A DNA stretch of 55,949 bases from CAYYFV01 sp964451705 (GTDB lineage Bacteria > Patescibacteriota > Gracilibacteria > UBA1369 > GCA-2718715), in NCBI GenBank assembly GCA_964451705.1, contig CAYVIV010000004.1, positions 1 to 55,949 of the forward strand, read 5' to 3'. This document shows positions 9,458 through 17,893 of this stretch, piece after piece. The notes under the pieces were generated by a model, which searched no databases, was not told the origin of the DNA, and was given only the letters and a program-made list of their open reading frames with translations. Position 1 is the first letter of the stretch. Every line of letters begins with the position of its first letter. The translations under genes were made by a program, and so were the position numbers.

Positions 9458-10609
9458 ATGTATTTAAAACACCTAAATTTAGAGAGTTTTCGCTCATTCC
9501 AAGATTTGCAGCTGGACTTTAAGCCAAATCCAGGACTCAACATATTTATTGGCAGTAACGGTGTTGGTAAAACCAATATTTTAGAGGCCATATATTTGCT
9601 GAGTTTTCCACGTTCATTTCGCACTCGCCAGGCAGACTCTTTAGTTAAAGAAGATTCTGACTATTACTTAGTCGAGGCCAAGTTTGACAATTTTTCTGAT
9701 AAGACCAATGTTTTGGAAGTTTTTGAGAACCAACCCCAGACCAATCAGCTTAAACTAGGTTATCAACAAAACTCCAACCGTAAAATTTTTCAACGTAACT
9801 CAGTCGATGTCGATTTAAAAGATTTTTTATCAAACTTGCAAACTGTCATGTTTTCCCCAGAGGACTTAGACTTGGTAATTAGCTCACCTAAGGTTAGGCG
9901 TAGATTTTTAGACTTGGTTTTATACGAGGTCGATCGTGAGTACTTCGCTGCTAATATTCACTATTATCGATTGCTTAACCAACGTAATGCTATCTTAAAA
10001 CATAGCAAAGATATCAGCCAAGCCAGGGCCGACTTAGAAATTTGGGATATTGCCTTTATAAAGGCAAGTTTAGATGTTTTCAACAAGCGAATTGAGCTGA
10101 TTGAATCCTTGCAAAAATTTTTGCCAAAATCCTTAGAAGTCTTTTTGCAGGAGCTTGCAGACGATATTAGTTTGGTCTATCTAGCTAGCGGTCAATCTAT
10201 CGATTTGGCAAGCTTAAATCAGGAGTTTATTCAAAAGCAGCTCGAAAAGAATTTACACAGAGATATCAAAACAGGCTACAGTAGTTTTGGCCCGCACCGG
10301 GATGATTTTCAACTGCTGATTAGACAAAAAAACGTCACTGAATTCTGCTCCAGAGGGCAGTTAAGATCATTAGTTTTAGGGCTTAAACTAGCCCAAATCA
10401 ATTATATTGAATCCAACTGTCTAAAGTCGCCTTTGTTACTACTAGATGATGTTTTTTCTGAGTTAGACTCCACAAGGCGCCATGGTCTTTTGCAGCTTGC
10501 GCAAAATTATCAAACTTTTATTACAGCCGTAGAGTTGAGTTATTTTAATGACTTTGAGATAGATTATAAGCTCTTTAAAGTTGATAAAAAGCAGGTAAAT
10601 TTGTTATAA
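9458..10609 (+). CDS. recF: DNA replication/repair protein RecF
   Basis: SMC-like ATPase that loads RecA at single-strand gaps. The 383-residue length is normal for RecF. Walker A is GSNGVGKTN near residues 31-39, followed by ILEAIYLLSFPRSFR. The conserved SSFGPHRDDFQL lies near 273, the ABC signature region CSRGQLRSLVLGLKLAQ near 298, and Walker B plus D-loop LLLLDDVFSELDS near 328. The gene stands alone, without the dnaA/dnaN/gyrB neighbours it often has, and diverges from thrS. No ribosome binding site precedes the ATG. The TAA stop lies inside the -10 box of the next gene's promoter. Confidence 0.95.
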   Translation: MYLKHLNLESFRSFQDLQLDFKPNPGLNIFIGSNGVGKTNILEAIYLLSFPRSFRTRQADSLVKEDSDYYLVEAKFDNFSDKTNVLEVFENQPQTNQLKLGYQQNSNRKIFQRNSVDVDLKDFLSNLQTVMFSPEDLDLVISSPKVRRRFLDLVLYEVDREYFAANIHYYRLLNQRNAILKHSKDISQARADLEIWDIAFIKASLDVFNKRIELIESLQKFLPKSLEVFLQELADDISLVYLASGQSIDLASLNQEFIQKQLEKNLHRDIKTGYSSFGPHRDDFQLLIRQKNVTEFCSRGQLRSLVLGLKLAQINYIESNCLKSPLLLLDDVFSELDSTRRHGLLQLAQNYQTFITAVELSYFNDFEIDYKLFKVDKKQVNLL

Positions 10610-10610
10610 T
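10581..10610 (+). promoter_or_regulatory. Promoter inside the 3' end of recF
   Basis: TTGATA (10581-10586), 18-base spacer, TATAAT (10605-10610). The recF stop codon (10607-10609) is embedded in this -10 box. Predicted leader to the ATG at 10633 is about 16 bases. Confidence 0.7.
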
Positions 10611-10632
10611 GTAAAGATTTAATATATTATAA

Positions 10633-11505
10633 ATGCAGGTTTGGGGTTTGGTTGCACTGTGTATAGCCTTGAGTTTACTACCAGTTTTGGCTTGGGGTAG
10701 CTTGTTTTTGTATAAACACAACGAAAAAAAAGACCTAGTTATAAAGACCTTTATTTTTGCAGCCATTAGTGTGATTCCGCTAGTCTGCTACAGGCTTTTA
10801 TGGGGTGTGCTGCCGGGTGCTCAGCTAAATGAGTATTTTTCGACAATTATAAATTTTCAAATTTTTCAAAGTTCCTTACCGCTGAATTTATTAGTACTAT
10901 TTGTAACAATTGGGATTGTAGAGGAGTATTTAAAGCATTTCGTTGCCAGCAAGGTCGATAAATCCGAAATTGATAATATCGATGATGCAATTGAGTTTAG
11001 TATTATTGCCGCTCTGGGCTTCTCCTTCGCAGAAAATGCCTTTTATTTTATAGATGTATACCAAAACCTAGAAATTACTATGTTTTGGAAAGTAGTAGTC
11101 TTCCGATCATTGTTTTCGACACTGGCGCATGTGATTTTCTCTAGTATCTATGGGTATCATTTTGGGCTAGCTTTATTTGCCAAGCCGCTCACAAAGCAGC
11201 GTTATCAAATGGGCTTTATTACAAGTATCAACAGGATCTTAGCTAGGCTATTAGCCAAATTAAGAATTAGAGAGTCAGATCTGTTTATGGATGAACAAAG
11301 ATTTCTAGGCCTCTTTTTAGCAGCCAGTCTGCATGCGGCCTTTAATGTGTTCTTAGAGCTAAATCAGGTTGCTGTAGTACTTCCAATGTTATTTTTTGGT
11401 CTGTATTATGTTTTGTACTTAATATCCAAAAAAGAGAATCATATACTTTTAAATAAAGACAAAAAAAGACCCGACAAAGCGGGTCTTGAATGGTTTAACT
11501 TCTAA
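10633..11505 (+). CDS. PrsW-like intramembrane protease
   Basis: A 290-residue polytopic membrane protein with the PrsW-type glutamic protease signature: a paired-acid motif (VEEYLKHFVASKV, near residue 97), FAENAFYF (near 134), a conserved His in STLAHVIFSSIYGYHFG (near 163) and HAAFN (near 235). About seven hydrophobic spans are visible, starting at residues 2-26. PrsW enzymes cut membrane-bound anti-sigma factors in Bacillus; the substrate here is unknown and no anti-sigma gene is nearby. It has its own promoter. Its last codons contain the terminator hairpin of the convergent rplJ-rplL operon, so the C-terminal residues are constrained by that RNA structure. Confidence 0.8.
   Translation: MQVWGLVALCIALSLLPVLAWGSLFLYKHNEKKDLVIKTFIFAAISVIPLVCYRLLWGVLPGAQLNEYFSTIINFQIFQSSLPLNLLVLFVTIGIVEEYLKHFVASKVDKSEIDNIDDAIEFSIIAALGFSFAENAFYFIDVYQNLEITMFWKVVVFRSLFSTLAHVIFSSIYGYHFGLALFAKPLTKQRYQMGFITSINRILARLLAKLRIRESDLFMDEQRFLGLFLAASLHAAFNVFLELNQVAVVLPMLFFGLYYVLYLISKKENHILLNKDKKRPDKAGLEWFNF
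11461..11487 (-). terminator. Terminator of rplJ-rplL inside a coding region
   Basis: On the minus strand AAGACCCG, a 6-base loop and CGGGTCTT are followed by a T run. The hairpin starts about 20 bases after the rplL stop and lies within the last codons of the convergent PrsW-like gene. Confidence 0.85.
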
Positions 11506-11508
11506 AAC

Positions 11509-11916
11509 TTACTTGATTTCAACAGAAGCACCAGCTTCTACAAGTTTAGCTTTAATTTCTTCTGCTTCTTCTTTAGAAACTCCTTCTTTCACAGCTTTAG
11601 GAGCGCCATCTACGATGTCTTTAGCCTCTTTTAGGCCAAGTCCAAGGAGTTCTTTGACAGCTTTGATAACACCGATCTTAGCAGGTCCAGCAGATTCTAG
11701 AACTACATCGAAAGTTGATTTTTCCGCAGCTCCAGCGTCTCCACCAGCAGCAGCACCACCAGCAACCATTGCTACAGGTGCAGCAGCAGAAACACCAAAC
11801 TCTTCTTCCATGTTTTTAACAAGGTTTGCAAGTTCGAGAACTGGAAGTTTTTTTACTAAATCCATGATTTGTTGAGCGTCTTTACTCAATTCTGGAAGAT
11901 TTTTTTCTTCAGACAT
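11509..11916 (-). CDS. rplL: 50S ribosomal protein L7/L12
   Basis: Stalk protein that recruits translation GTPases; 135 residues. The N-terminal dimerisation domain contains LPVLELANLVKNMEEEFGV. An Ala/Gly hinge (about residues 47-62) is followed by the C-terminal domain with FDVVLESAGPAKIGVIKAVK and LGLKEAKDIVDGAPKAVKEG. The gene is second in a minus-strand pair, 29 bases after rplJ. The ATG has no Shine-Dalgarno sequence. Expression is probably set by the L10 leader upstream of rplJ. Confidence 0.98.
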   Translation of the reverse strand: MSEEKNLPELSKDAQQIMDLVKKLPVLELANLVKNMEEEFGVSAAAPVAMVAGGAAAGGDAGAAEKSTFDVVLESAGPAKIGVIKAVKELLGLGLKEAKDIVDGAPKAVKEGVSKEEAEEIKAKLVEAGASVEIK

Positions 11917-11945
11917 TATAATTTTGGTTAATATTTATTAATAAA

Positions 11946-12467
11946 TTAGTTTTTATCTGCAATAGCTTGCAGTGTGCCAACAAATTGGCGCATTGTTCCA
12001 TGTAAAACCCCATGAAATCCAGAGATTGGACTTTGCATTGAGCCTACAAGTTTTGCATAAAGCTCTTCTTTTGAAGGAATTGCAGCGTATGCCTTGGCTT
12101 TTTCTTGGCCAAAAACTTCACCCTCTAAAATTCCACCAGTTAGCTCTAATTGTTCCAAGTCTTTTGACAGTTTATCAATAACCTTTGCCCCTGATAACTC
12201 ATCGTCATACGAAAAGATCACAGTAATTGGACCTTCTAAAGACTCTTTGGGAATCTCTTGAATGCCAATTTCTTGAGCAGCTAGTTTGATAAGTGTCTTT
12301 TTAGCAACTTTACACTCAACATTCTGTTCTCTTAGAGCAGATCTAACCTTTGAGAAGTCAGAAACAGATATACCTGAGTACTTGCTAAACATTACAGACT
12401 TAGCATTTTTAAAGCTTTCTATTAGACCTTGCAAAATGTCGTCTTTTTTCGATTTGCTAATCGCCAT
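11946..12467 (-). CDS. rplJ: 50S ribosomal protein L10
   Basis: Anchors L7/L12 dimers to the 23S rRNA; 173 residues, typical length. The N-terminal rRNA-binding domain shows KSVMFSKYSGISVSDFSKVR and VECKVAKKTLIKLAA. The C-terminal helix (LVGSMQSPISGFHGVLHGTM to the end) is the L7/L12 binding part. It is the first gene of the rplJ-rplL operon, preceded by a leader of about 135 bases with a long hairpin, as expected for L10 autoregulation. Confidence 0.98.
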   Translation of the reverse strand: MAISKSKKDDILQGLIESFKNAKSVMFSKYSGISVSDFSKVRSALREQNVECKVAKKTLIKLAAQEIGIQEIPKESLEGPITVIFSYDDELSGAKVIDKLSKDLEQLELTGGILEGEVFGQEKAKAYAAIPSKEELYAKLVGSMQSPISGFHGVLHGTMRQFVGTLQAIADKN

Positions 12468-12602
12468 ATATAAAAATTAAACGCTTAGTGACGAATCGTA
12501 GACCAAGAGCGCTTATAGAGGGTTTTTACACCCGGCATGCCTATTTTGTCTCGGTAGGATTTATTTAGAGATACCTCTAATACCAACGGTCTACGACTAA
12601 TC
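12468..12602 (-). ncRNA. L10 leader, autoregulatory mRNA structure
   Basis: The predicted rplJ transcript carries a structured leader. CGTAGACC (plus strand 12497-12504) pairs with GGTCTACG (12588-12595), enclosing about 83 bases with shorter internal pairings. Position, size and the purine-rich internal loop fit the known L10 leader bound by the L10/L12 complex. Confidence 0.7.
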
Positions 12603-12608
12603 ACGACA

Positions 12609-12637
12609 ACTTTAGATTAAACCAATTAATAAGTCAA
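12609..12637 (-). promoter_or_regulatory. Promoter for rplJ-rplL
   Basis: Minus strand: TTGACT (12632-12637), 17-base spacer, TAAAGT (12609-12614). It is placed just upstream of the L10 leader and diverges from the pilus promoter at 12669. Confidence 0.65.
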
Positions 12638-12668
12638 ACTATTTTTTAGAGAAAACACATGAATATAG

Positions 12669-12697
12669 TTGTTTTTTGGCTTTAAAACTGGTAAAAT
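12669..12697 (+). promoter_or_regulatory. Promoter for the pilus operon
   Basis: TTGTTT (12669-12674), 17-base spacer, TAAAAT (12692-12697). Predicted start near 12704, leaving a leader of about 17 bases without a Shine-Dalgarno sequence. Confidence 0.6.
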
Positions 12698-12720
12698 ATA
12701 GAGATTAATAAGTTTTTGCA

Positions 12721-14142
12721 ATGGGTATAGAAAAGCAGCCAGATATTAACGAAAATAAAGACGCTCAAGCCAGTGGCCTAGATGCTGACAAAGCCAGTAC
12801 ACAAGCCAATAAGCAGGCCAGTGTACCTTCGCAGGTGCAGGCCGAGCAAGTTCAGCAAGTAGAGGCTTTGCCCCAAACGCCAGGCACCACTAGCTTGTAC
12901 TCTAGTGCAGATGAATCAAATAATATGGCTAATTTGGAAGAATTAGGCTTCAAAACGACAATTAAGCAACAAAAAAACGCCAAAAACACTGAGGTTTTAG
13001 ACCCAAAGAATATTCAAGACACAGTAGTGGCTTCTGTAATGGATACTGCTGATCAAAAACAGACCCAAGAGCCAGTCTTGGAGAAGCTTGAAAGTTTTCA
13101 GGATGATTTAAATTTAGATTTAATTATCGAAAGAGAATACGCCAGGAAAGCCAAATATGCCAAGCTAACTTTTGCAGTGCTCTTGGTTATAACCATAGTC
13201 CTTGGTGGCTGGTATTTTACAGATGCTAAAGAAATGCTTGGTTACACTAGCCTTAAACAATCTTCAGCACAAACCACTCAAGCCGCCCTCAGGTCTGCCA
13301 AGCTAGATTTAGCTTATGCAAACTACTACCAAGCTGCAACTAAAAGCCAAAACTTAAGTTATTTAGCAGTTGCATATCATAAAAATTTCATACTTTCTAA
13401 CAATCAGTACACGCCTCGCAATGCGCAGGCACAAGCAAAATCTAATTTGCAGCAGCTTGAAACTCAAATTAAAGCCGAACTAGACTCTATGGTCTTGCAC
13501 ATGCGCACAGCCAGAAAAACCCTAGATAGCGATAAGCTCAAGGTTGCCTTGATTAGCAGGCTAGATGATAGCCAGTTGCAAGCCAGCACGGCCAGCACAT
13601 TGGCACAAGCAGGTTACGAAGGTGAGTTTTTAGGAGCCGAACAGTTATCAAGAGAACTTGGTAATTTAGCTACCAATCCAGATTTATCAGCCTACGTGTT
13701 GTCGACAGACTACAAGGAGTTAAGCCAAAAGCAACTACTTGAGTATTTAATTAATCTTTTTGAGCTGTATGAAGGCTCTCAACTTAAAAGATTATCTTTA
13801 TTAAGCCTTAATAGATCATTTTTCACGACAGTGCTTGGTGAGCTCGCAGCAGTCACAAAACAGTTCGATGAGACTTTCAATGTCTTTGATACTAGAGAAA
13901 ACTTTACCATCCGACACACTGGTTATTCATTTAATGCAGATAACAGCCAAATTAGTGTTAATTCCGAAATTCAGACGGCTAGCCCTCAGACTTTCAGTTT
14001 GGTTGCAGATTTAGAAGATGCAATTTTGCAAAACCCCATGTTTAGTGGACTAAACGTCTCTAATTACTCCAAAAGCCAAATTAAAGACTCTGGTCTTTAT
14101 GGTTCTAACCTACTTTTAGAATTTGATTTTAATAAGCTTTAA
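12721..14142 (+). CDS. PilN-like pilus assembly protein
   Basis: A 473-residue bitopic membrane protein. Residues 1-140 are a Gln/Ala-rich, probably disordered cytoplasmic part. One membrane span lies at about 149-166 (LTFAVLLVITIVLGGWYF). The outer region is helical and then ends in an alternating beta domain (about 395-473), similar in layout to PilN/GspL periplasmic domains. It opens an operon in which the next start codons are 9, 2 and 2 bases from the preceding stop, leading to PilO-like, pilB and pilC genes. PilM, the usual cytoplasmic partner of PilN, is absent; the long N-terminal arm may replace it. Assignment rests mainly on context and topology. Confidence 0.6.
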   Translation: MGIEKQPDINENKDAQASGLDADKASTQANKQASVPSQVQAEQVQQVEALPQTPGTTSLYSSADESNNMANLEELGFKTTIKQQKNAKNTEVLDPKNIQDTVVASVMDTADQKQTQEPVLEKLESFQDDLNLDLIIEREYARKAKYAKLTFAVLLVITIVLGGWYFTDAKEMLGYTSLKQSSAQTTQAALRSAKLDLAYANYYQAATKSQNLSYLAVAYHKNFILSNNQYTPRNAQAQAKSNLQQLETQIKAELDSMVLHMRTARKTLDSDKLKVALISRLDDSQLQASTASTLAQAGYEGEFLGAEQLSRELGNLATNPDLSAYVLSTDYKELSQKQLLEYLINLFELYEGSQLKRLSLLSLNRSFFTTVLGELAAVTKQFDETFNVFDTRENFTIRHTGYSFNADNSQISVNSEIQTASPQTFSLVADLEDAILQNPMFSGLNVSNYSKSQIKDSGLYGSNLLLEFDFNKL

Positions 14143-14150
14143 TACTGATT

Positions 14151-14750
14151 ATGCCTAAAAAGAAAAAAACATCACTAGTGCTCTACATAGTTGGAATTGC
14201 AATCCTGGTTGGTCTCATGGCTTATGGGGGATATATAAAAGTTTCTCAAGGGCTTGAGTTCCAGGCTTCCTTAACGCAGGTCGCCACCCAGATCGAAGAA
14301 ATTCAGCAAGAGGCCAAACAGCAATTTGCTCAGGCTCAAATAGCTCATAAACAGCAAATACAAGAGCTAACTGGAGATTTTGATGCTTATTACGTAGAGA
14401 GCTTTAACAAAAATCAGTTTGTAAGAGTCCTAGATGAGATTATTCAAGATATAAACACAAATTCCGAAGCTATAGTCCTAAACAGCCTCAACTTTGCTAA
14501 TCCAGTCATTTCGCAGTCTGGCTTGATTGAGTCGATTCCAATTAGTATGGAGTTGCAGACTACCAAAGTTTCTTTACTCGAAATTTTAAAGAAGTTTGAA
14601 ACCGTTGGGCTCGACAAAAATTCACCTTTCTATTTGGTAGAGTTGCGTTCGTTAGCCTTTCGAATACCTACGGTAACTCCAGGTAAGCAAGTCGCAGAGG
14701 ATTTTGTTACCAGTTTAAACCTAAATATTTCTAAAACCTTAAGTCAATAG
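14151..14750 (+). CDS. PilO-like pilus assembly protein
   Basis: A 199-residue bitopic protein. A lysine-rich start (MPKKKKT) precedes a membrane span at about residues 8-28, then a coiled coil (about 35-75) and a small beta/alpha domain with SIPISMELQTTKVSLLEIL. This is the PilO/PilN layout: short cytoplasmic tail, span, coiled coil, ferredoxin-like domain. It sits 8 bases after the PilN-like gene and 1 base before pilB. The role would be to form the inner-membrane alignment ring of the type IV pilus. Confidence 0.6.
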   Translation: MPKKKKTSLVLYIVGIAILVGLMAYGGYIKVSQGLEFQASLTQVATQIEEIQQEAKQQFAQAQIAHKQQIQELTGDFDAYYVESFNKNQFVRVLDEIIQDINTNSEAIVLNSLNFANPVISQSGLIESIPISMELQTTKVSLLEILKKFETVGLDKNSPFYLVELRSLAFRIPTVTPGKQVAEDFVTSLNLNISKTLSQ

Positions 14751-14751
14751 T

Positions 14752-16398
14752 ATGCCAGCAGATAGCTTTAACATACCGCAGTTAGACGCAGACAATGGTG
14801 CTAATCAACCACTTGTACCCAATCTTGCGCAAATTCAAGCTGCAAAAATGGCTGCCCAACAAGGTATTAAAGATATCACTGATTCCAGTGCCCAAACCCC
14901 AGATGCACCAGATATGGAGCTAGACAAAGTCAGCACACAACCTGGTGCGGCCGGTGGTGGCGATGACGGCACTGCAGGTAGCACTGCTGCATCGACAGCT
15001 ACAGTACAGTCAGCTAAGACTGGTAGTAAACCAGGTAACACTAGCCATTCTGCTATGCAAATTGTGAAAAACGCCAGGCAGGATGACAGCAGTGCAACAC
15101 AAGCAAACACACAAGCAAGTGCTCCAGCAGCTATTAAGCATTATAGCTTTCCGGCTGCAGCTCAAGTAAAAATTGACAGTCTTAGCAAGGCCATCTCAGC
15201 CAGTAACGTACCACAGATTGTGCTGTTGGTAATGAGTTTGGCTTTAGATCTCAAAACTTCAGATATTCATATCGAGCCAGAGGCCGAGCAAATACGCATA
15301 CGCTATAGGATCGACGGAGTTTTACGACAGGTCGTAACTTACAAAAGCAACATGCACTCTGCAGTGGTTTCTAGGATCAAAATTATGAGTGATCTCAAAA
15401 TAGACGAAACTAGAATTCCTCAAGACGGGCGTACGTCTGTGCAAACCACGGATGGGCGAGAGATGGATTTGCGTGTCTCGACTTTGCCAACTGTCAACGG
15501 AGAAAAAATTGTTATGCGTCTGCAAGACAAATCCAAGCAGATTCCGAGTCTTAAAATGCTGGGGGTCCAGGGTAATGGACTCAAGGCTATTACACGAGCT
15601 TTGGGTAAACCCAACGGGGTGATTTTAGTTTCTGGGCCCACAGGTTCTGGTAAAACAACCACTCTGTATGCTGCTTTATCTATTTTAAACAAAGTCGGAG
15701 TCAATATTTTAACCATCGAAGACCCGGTCGAAATTCAGCTTAATGGGCTCAACCAGTCTCAGGTTAAGGCAGATATTGGTTTTGATTTTGCAAGGGGACT
15801 AAGGGCTGCTTTGCGTCAGGATCCAGACATTATTATGGTTGGTGAGATCCGTGACCACGAAACTATAGACGTCGCCATAGAGGCGGCCCTAACAGGTCAT
15901 TTGGTCTTCTCGACTATCCATACCAACAGTAGTATCGAAACGATTACTCGAATCGCCAATATGGAGGTCCCAGAGTATCTTATAGCCTCGGCTGTCGATA
16001 CAATTATCGCTCAAAGACTTGTCCGTAAAATTAACCCAGACAAAGCTGAGCGCTATACTCCAGAGCCAAAAATTCTCGAAGCCGTTAAAAAAACAATTGC
16101 CGAAATTCCAGAGTCCGAGAAGAAAAATTATCCAGATTTAGATTTCGAAAACCCAAGTTTTGTTCGACCAAAGGCAGAGTTTGGCGAAACTGCCTTTAGT
16201 GGTAGGCTTGGTGTTTATGAGGTCTTATCTATGTCTGGCGAGTTAAAAGACGCTTTGTTGCATAATGCCAATGTGCTAGAGCTCCAGAAGATTGCTCAAA
16301 AAAATGGCATGGTGACTCTAGAGCAGTATGGCTTGATTATGGCAATGCAGGGGCTCACAAGCCTAGATGAAGTATATCGTGTAGCTAACACCGATTAA
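14752..16398 (+). CDS. pilB: Type IV pilus assembly ATPase PilB
   Basis: Hexameric motor that powers pilus extension; 548 residues. The first 130 residues are low-complexity Ala/Gln/Ser/Thr and replace the usual MshEN-type N-terminal domain. The GspE/PilB core shows TSDIHIEPEAEQIRIRYRID, Walker A GPTGSGKTTT (about 296-305), Asp box IEDPVEIQLNGLNQSQV, Walker B DPDIIMVGEIRD (about 358-367) and the His box GHLVFSTIHTNS. The four-cysteine zinc motif usual after the His box is absent: the segment after LVRKINPDK contains no cysteine. No pilT retraction ATPase is found in the window. Confidence 0.95.
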   Translation: MPADSFNIPQLDADNGANQPLVPNLAQIQAAKMAAQQGIKDITDSSAQTPDAPDMELDKVSTQPGAAGGGDDGTAGSTAASTATVQSAKTGSKPGNTSHSAMQIVKNARQDDSSATQANTQASAPAAIKHYSFPAAAQVKIDSLSKAISASNVPQIVLLVMSLALDLKTSDIHIEPEAEQIRIRYRIDGVLRQVVTYKSNMHSAVVSRIKIMSDLKIDETRIPQDGRTSVQTTDGREMDLRVSTLPTVNGEKIVMRLQDKSKQIPSLKMLGVQGNGLKAITRALGKPNGVILVSGPTGSGKTTTLYAALSILNKVGVNILTIEDPVEIQLNGLNQSQVKADIGFDFARGLRAALRQDPDIIMVGEIRDHETIDVAIEAALTGHLVFSTIHTNSSIETITRIANMEVPEYLIASAVDTIIAQRLVRKINPDKAERYTPEPKILEAVKKTIAEIPESEKKNYPDLDFENPSFVRPKAEFGETAFSGRLGVYEVLSMSGELKDALLHNANVLELQKIAQKNGMVTLEQYGLIMAMQGLTSLDEVYRVANTD

Positions 16399-16399
16399 T

Positions 16400-17671
16400 A
16401 TGAAAAAAGCCAAAGGGTTTAGCTTACAGGAACTAGACCAAAAAAATAAATCTTTCGACCTAGACGCCCAGGCACAAGCAGACCAGCAGGCTCAGGTAGA
16501 AGATATTATTTTAGATATTGGTGCTAGCGATAGAATTATTCCTGCCAAAAAGCCAGAGTCAGAATTTGCTAAATTGTTTAAGTCTCTTAAAGGTTTATAT
16601 CAGGTTACAGCTGGACGCACCTTGAATATTAAGGTTTCTTTGGAGGAGAAAACATTCTTTTACGAGCTTATGTCCACCATGCTTACTGCTGGAATTTCCA
16701 TAGTGCAAGCCTTAAATATCTCAGCCAAGCAGGCAACCAGCAAGCAGCTACGTTCGCTTATAGAGTCATTAGCTGTGCAGGTGGAGTCGGGTCAGAAATT
16801 TTCAGAAGCTTTAGAAACATACCCCAAGGTCTTCGCCCGCAGTGAAATAGGCATGTTAAAGTCTGGTGAAACCACTGGTCGACTAGCCGATGTTATGGGT
16901 AGGTTGTCAGTAGAAATCAAAAAGGGGATAGCTGTACGAGCCAAAGTAAAGTCTGCCATGATTTATCCTATTGTTGTTATAGTCTTTGTGATTTTGACAG
17001 TCTATGCCATGTTAACTTTTGTAATTCCTCAGGTTAAAACCTTGTTCGAGGGCATGAACGCCGATTTACCTGGCCTAACACTCTTCTTACTAGATGCCAG
17101 TGATTTTGTAAGCCAGAACGGTTTGTATTTATTCCTAGGCCTAGCAATCATATCCTTTGCGATCTTGTCATTTTACAAAACAGCTCGGGGTAAGCTTTTA
17201 TTTCATATGCTATTTCTGAAAACACCTATTCTCAAGCACTTTGTAATGTACTTAAATCAAGCAAGTTTTAGCCGGAGTCTTGGTAACCTCTTGTCAGCCG
17301 GTGTCTCTATTGTCGAAGCTCTTGGGATTTGCGCCCAATCTACAACTAATTTAGTGTATGCTAATACAATTAGCTTAATGCAAAAAGATGTTAAAAAGGG
17401 TATTAAGTTAGAAGAGGTCTTGTATGGATCCAAATATTTTTCGAGTTTACTTGTAAATATGTTCGCAATTGGTGAGAGAACTGCCAAGCTCGATGAACTG
17501 GCTTTGCAAGTCGCAAATTACTATGACCAAAAGTCAGAAAAAATGGCAGACAACCTAGCAAAATTGATTCAACCATTAATTATTGGAATAGTCGGTGGAA
17601 TAGTCGGTGTCGTAGTCTTGGCAATTATGTTGCCTATGACCAAGTTATTATCACAGGTCGGCTCGTTTTAA
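16400..17671 (+). CDS. pilC: Type IV pilus inner-membrane platform protein PilC
   Basis: A 423-residue GspF/PilC family protein that couples the ATPase to pilin polymerisation. Two T2SSF domains are visible: the first near 80-200 (FYELMSTMLTAGISIVQAL, then GMLKSGETTGRLADVM), the second near 285-405 (FSRSLGNLLSAGVSIVEALG, then MFAIGERTAKLDELA). Membrane spans lie near 195-215, 240-258 and 390-415. An extra hydrophilic arm of about 60 residues precedes the first domain. It starts 2 bases after the pilB stop and ends the operon before a 222-base gap. Confidence 0.95.
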   Translation: MKKAKGFSLQELDQKNKSFDLDAQAQADQQAQVEDIILDIGASDRIIPAKKPESEFAKLFKSLKGLYQVTAGRTLNIKVSLEEKTFFYELMSTMLTAGISIVQALNISAKQATSKQLRSLIESLAVQVESGQKFSEALETYPKVFARSEIGMLKSGETTGRLADVMGRLSVEIKKGIAVRAKVKSAMIYPIVVIVFVILTVYAMLTFVIPQVKTLFEGMNADLPGLTLFLLDASDFVSQNGLYLFLGLAIISFAILSFYKTARGKLLFHMLFLKTPILKHFVMYLNQASFSRSLGNLLSAGVSIVEALGICAQSTTNLVYANTISLMQKDVKKGIKLEEVLYGSKYFSSLLVNMFAIGERTAKLDELALQVANYYDQKSEKMADNLAKLIQPLIIGIVGGIVGVVVLAIMLPMTKLLSQVGSF

Positions 17672-17893
17672 TCTACCTGCCTTTTTGCCTGTCTTGCAAG
17701 CCAATTTCCTTTCCAGCTAAGCTCGGGAGTTTTATTATCTAATAAAGATATAATTTTTGATTATGCGCCAGTACGCATTCATCACTATAAACACCTTTGA
17801 TTACTGCTGTAATGCCACCCTTAAGCTATAAAATCTAAGGCTAGTGTAAAGAACTAGTCTTTAATTAATTTTCAATTATTTAACTAATCTTCC
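17672..17893. other. Intergenic region with small inverted repeats before the pilin gene
   Basis: Three small inverted repeats are present: ATGCG/CGCAT (17763-17778), ATTAC/GTAAT (17800-17813), and AAGGCTAGT/ACTAGTCTT (17837-17861, one mismatch) followed by a T-rich stretch, which could be a weak terminator or attenuator. TATAAA occurs at 17786 and 17827, but neither has a well-placed -35 box. Confidence 0.4.

Noticed and set aside
17815..17825. CCACCCTTAAG occurs before the pilin gene and again at 51916-51926, suggesting a shared operator
   Set aside because: An 11-base match is expected many times by chance in 56 kb, and the flanks do not agree.
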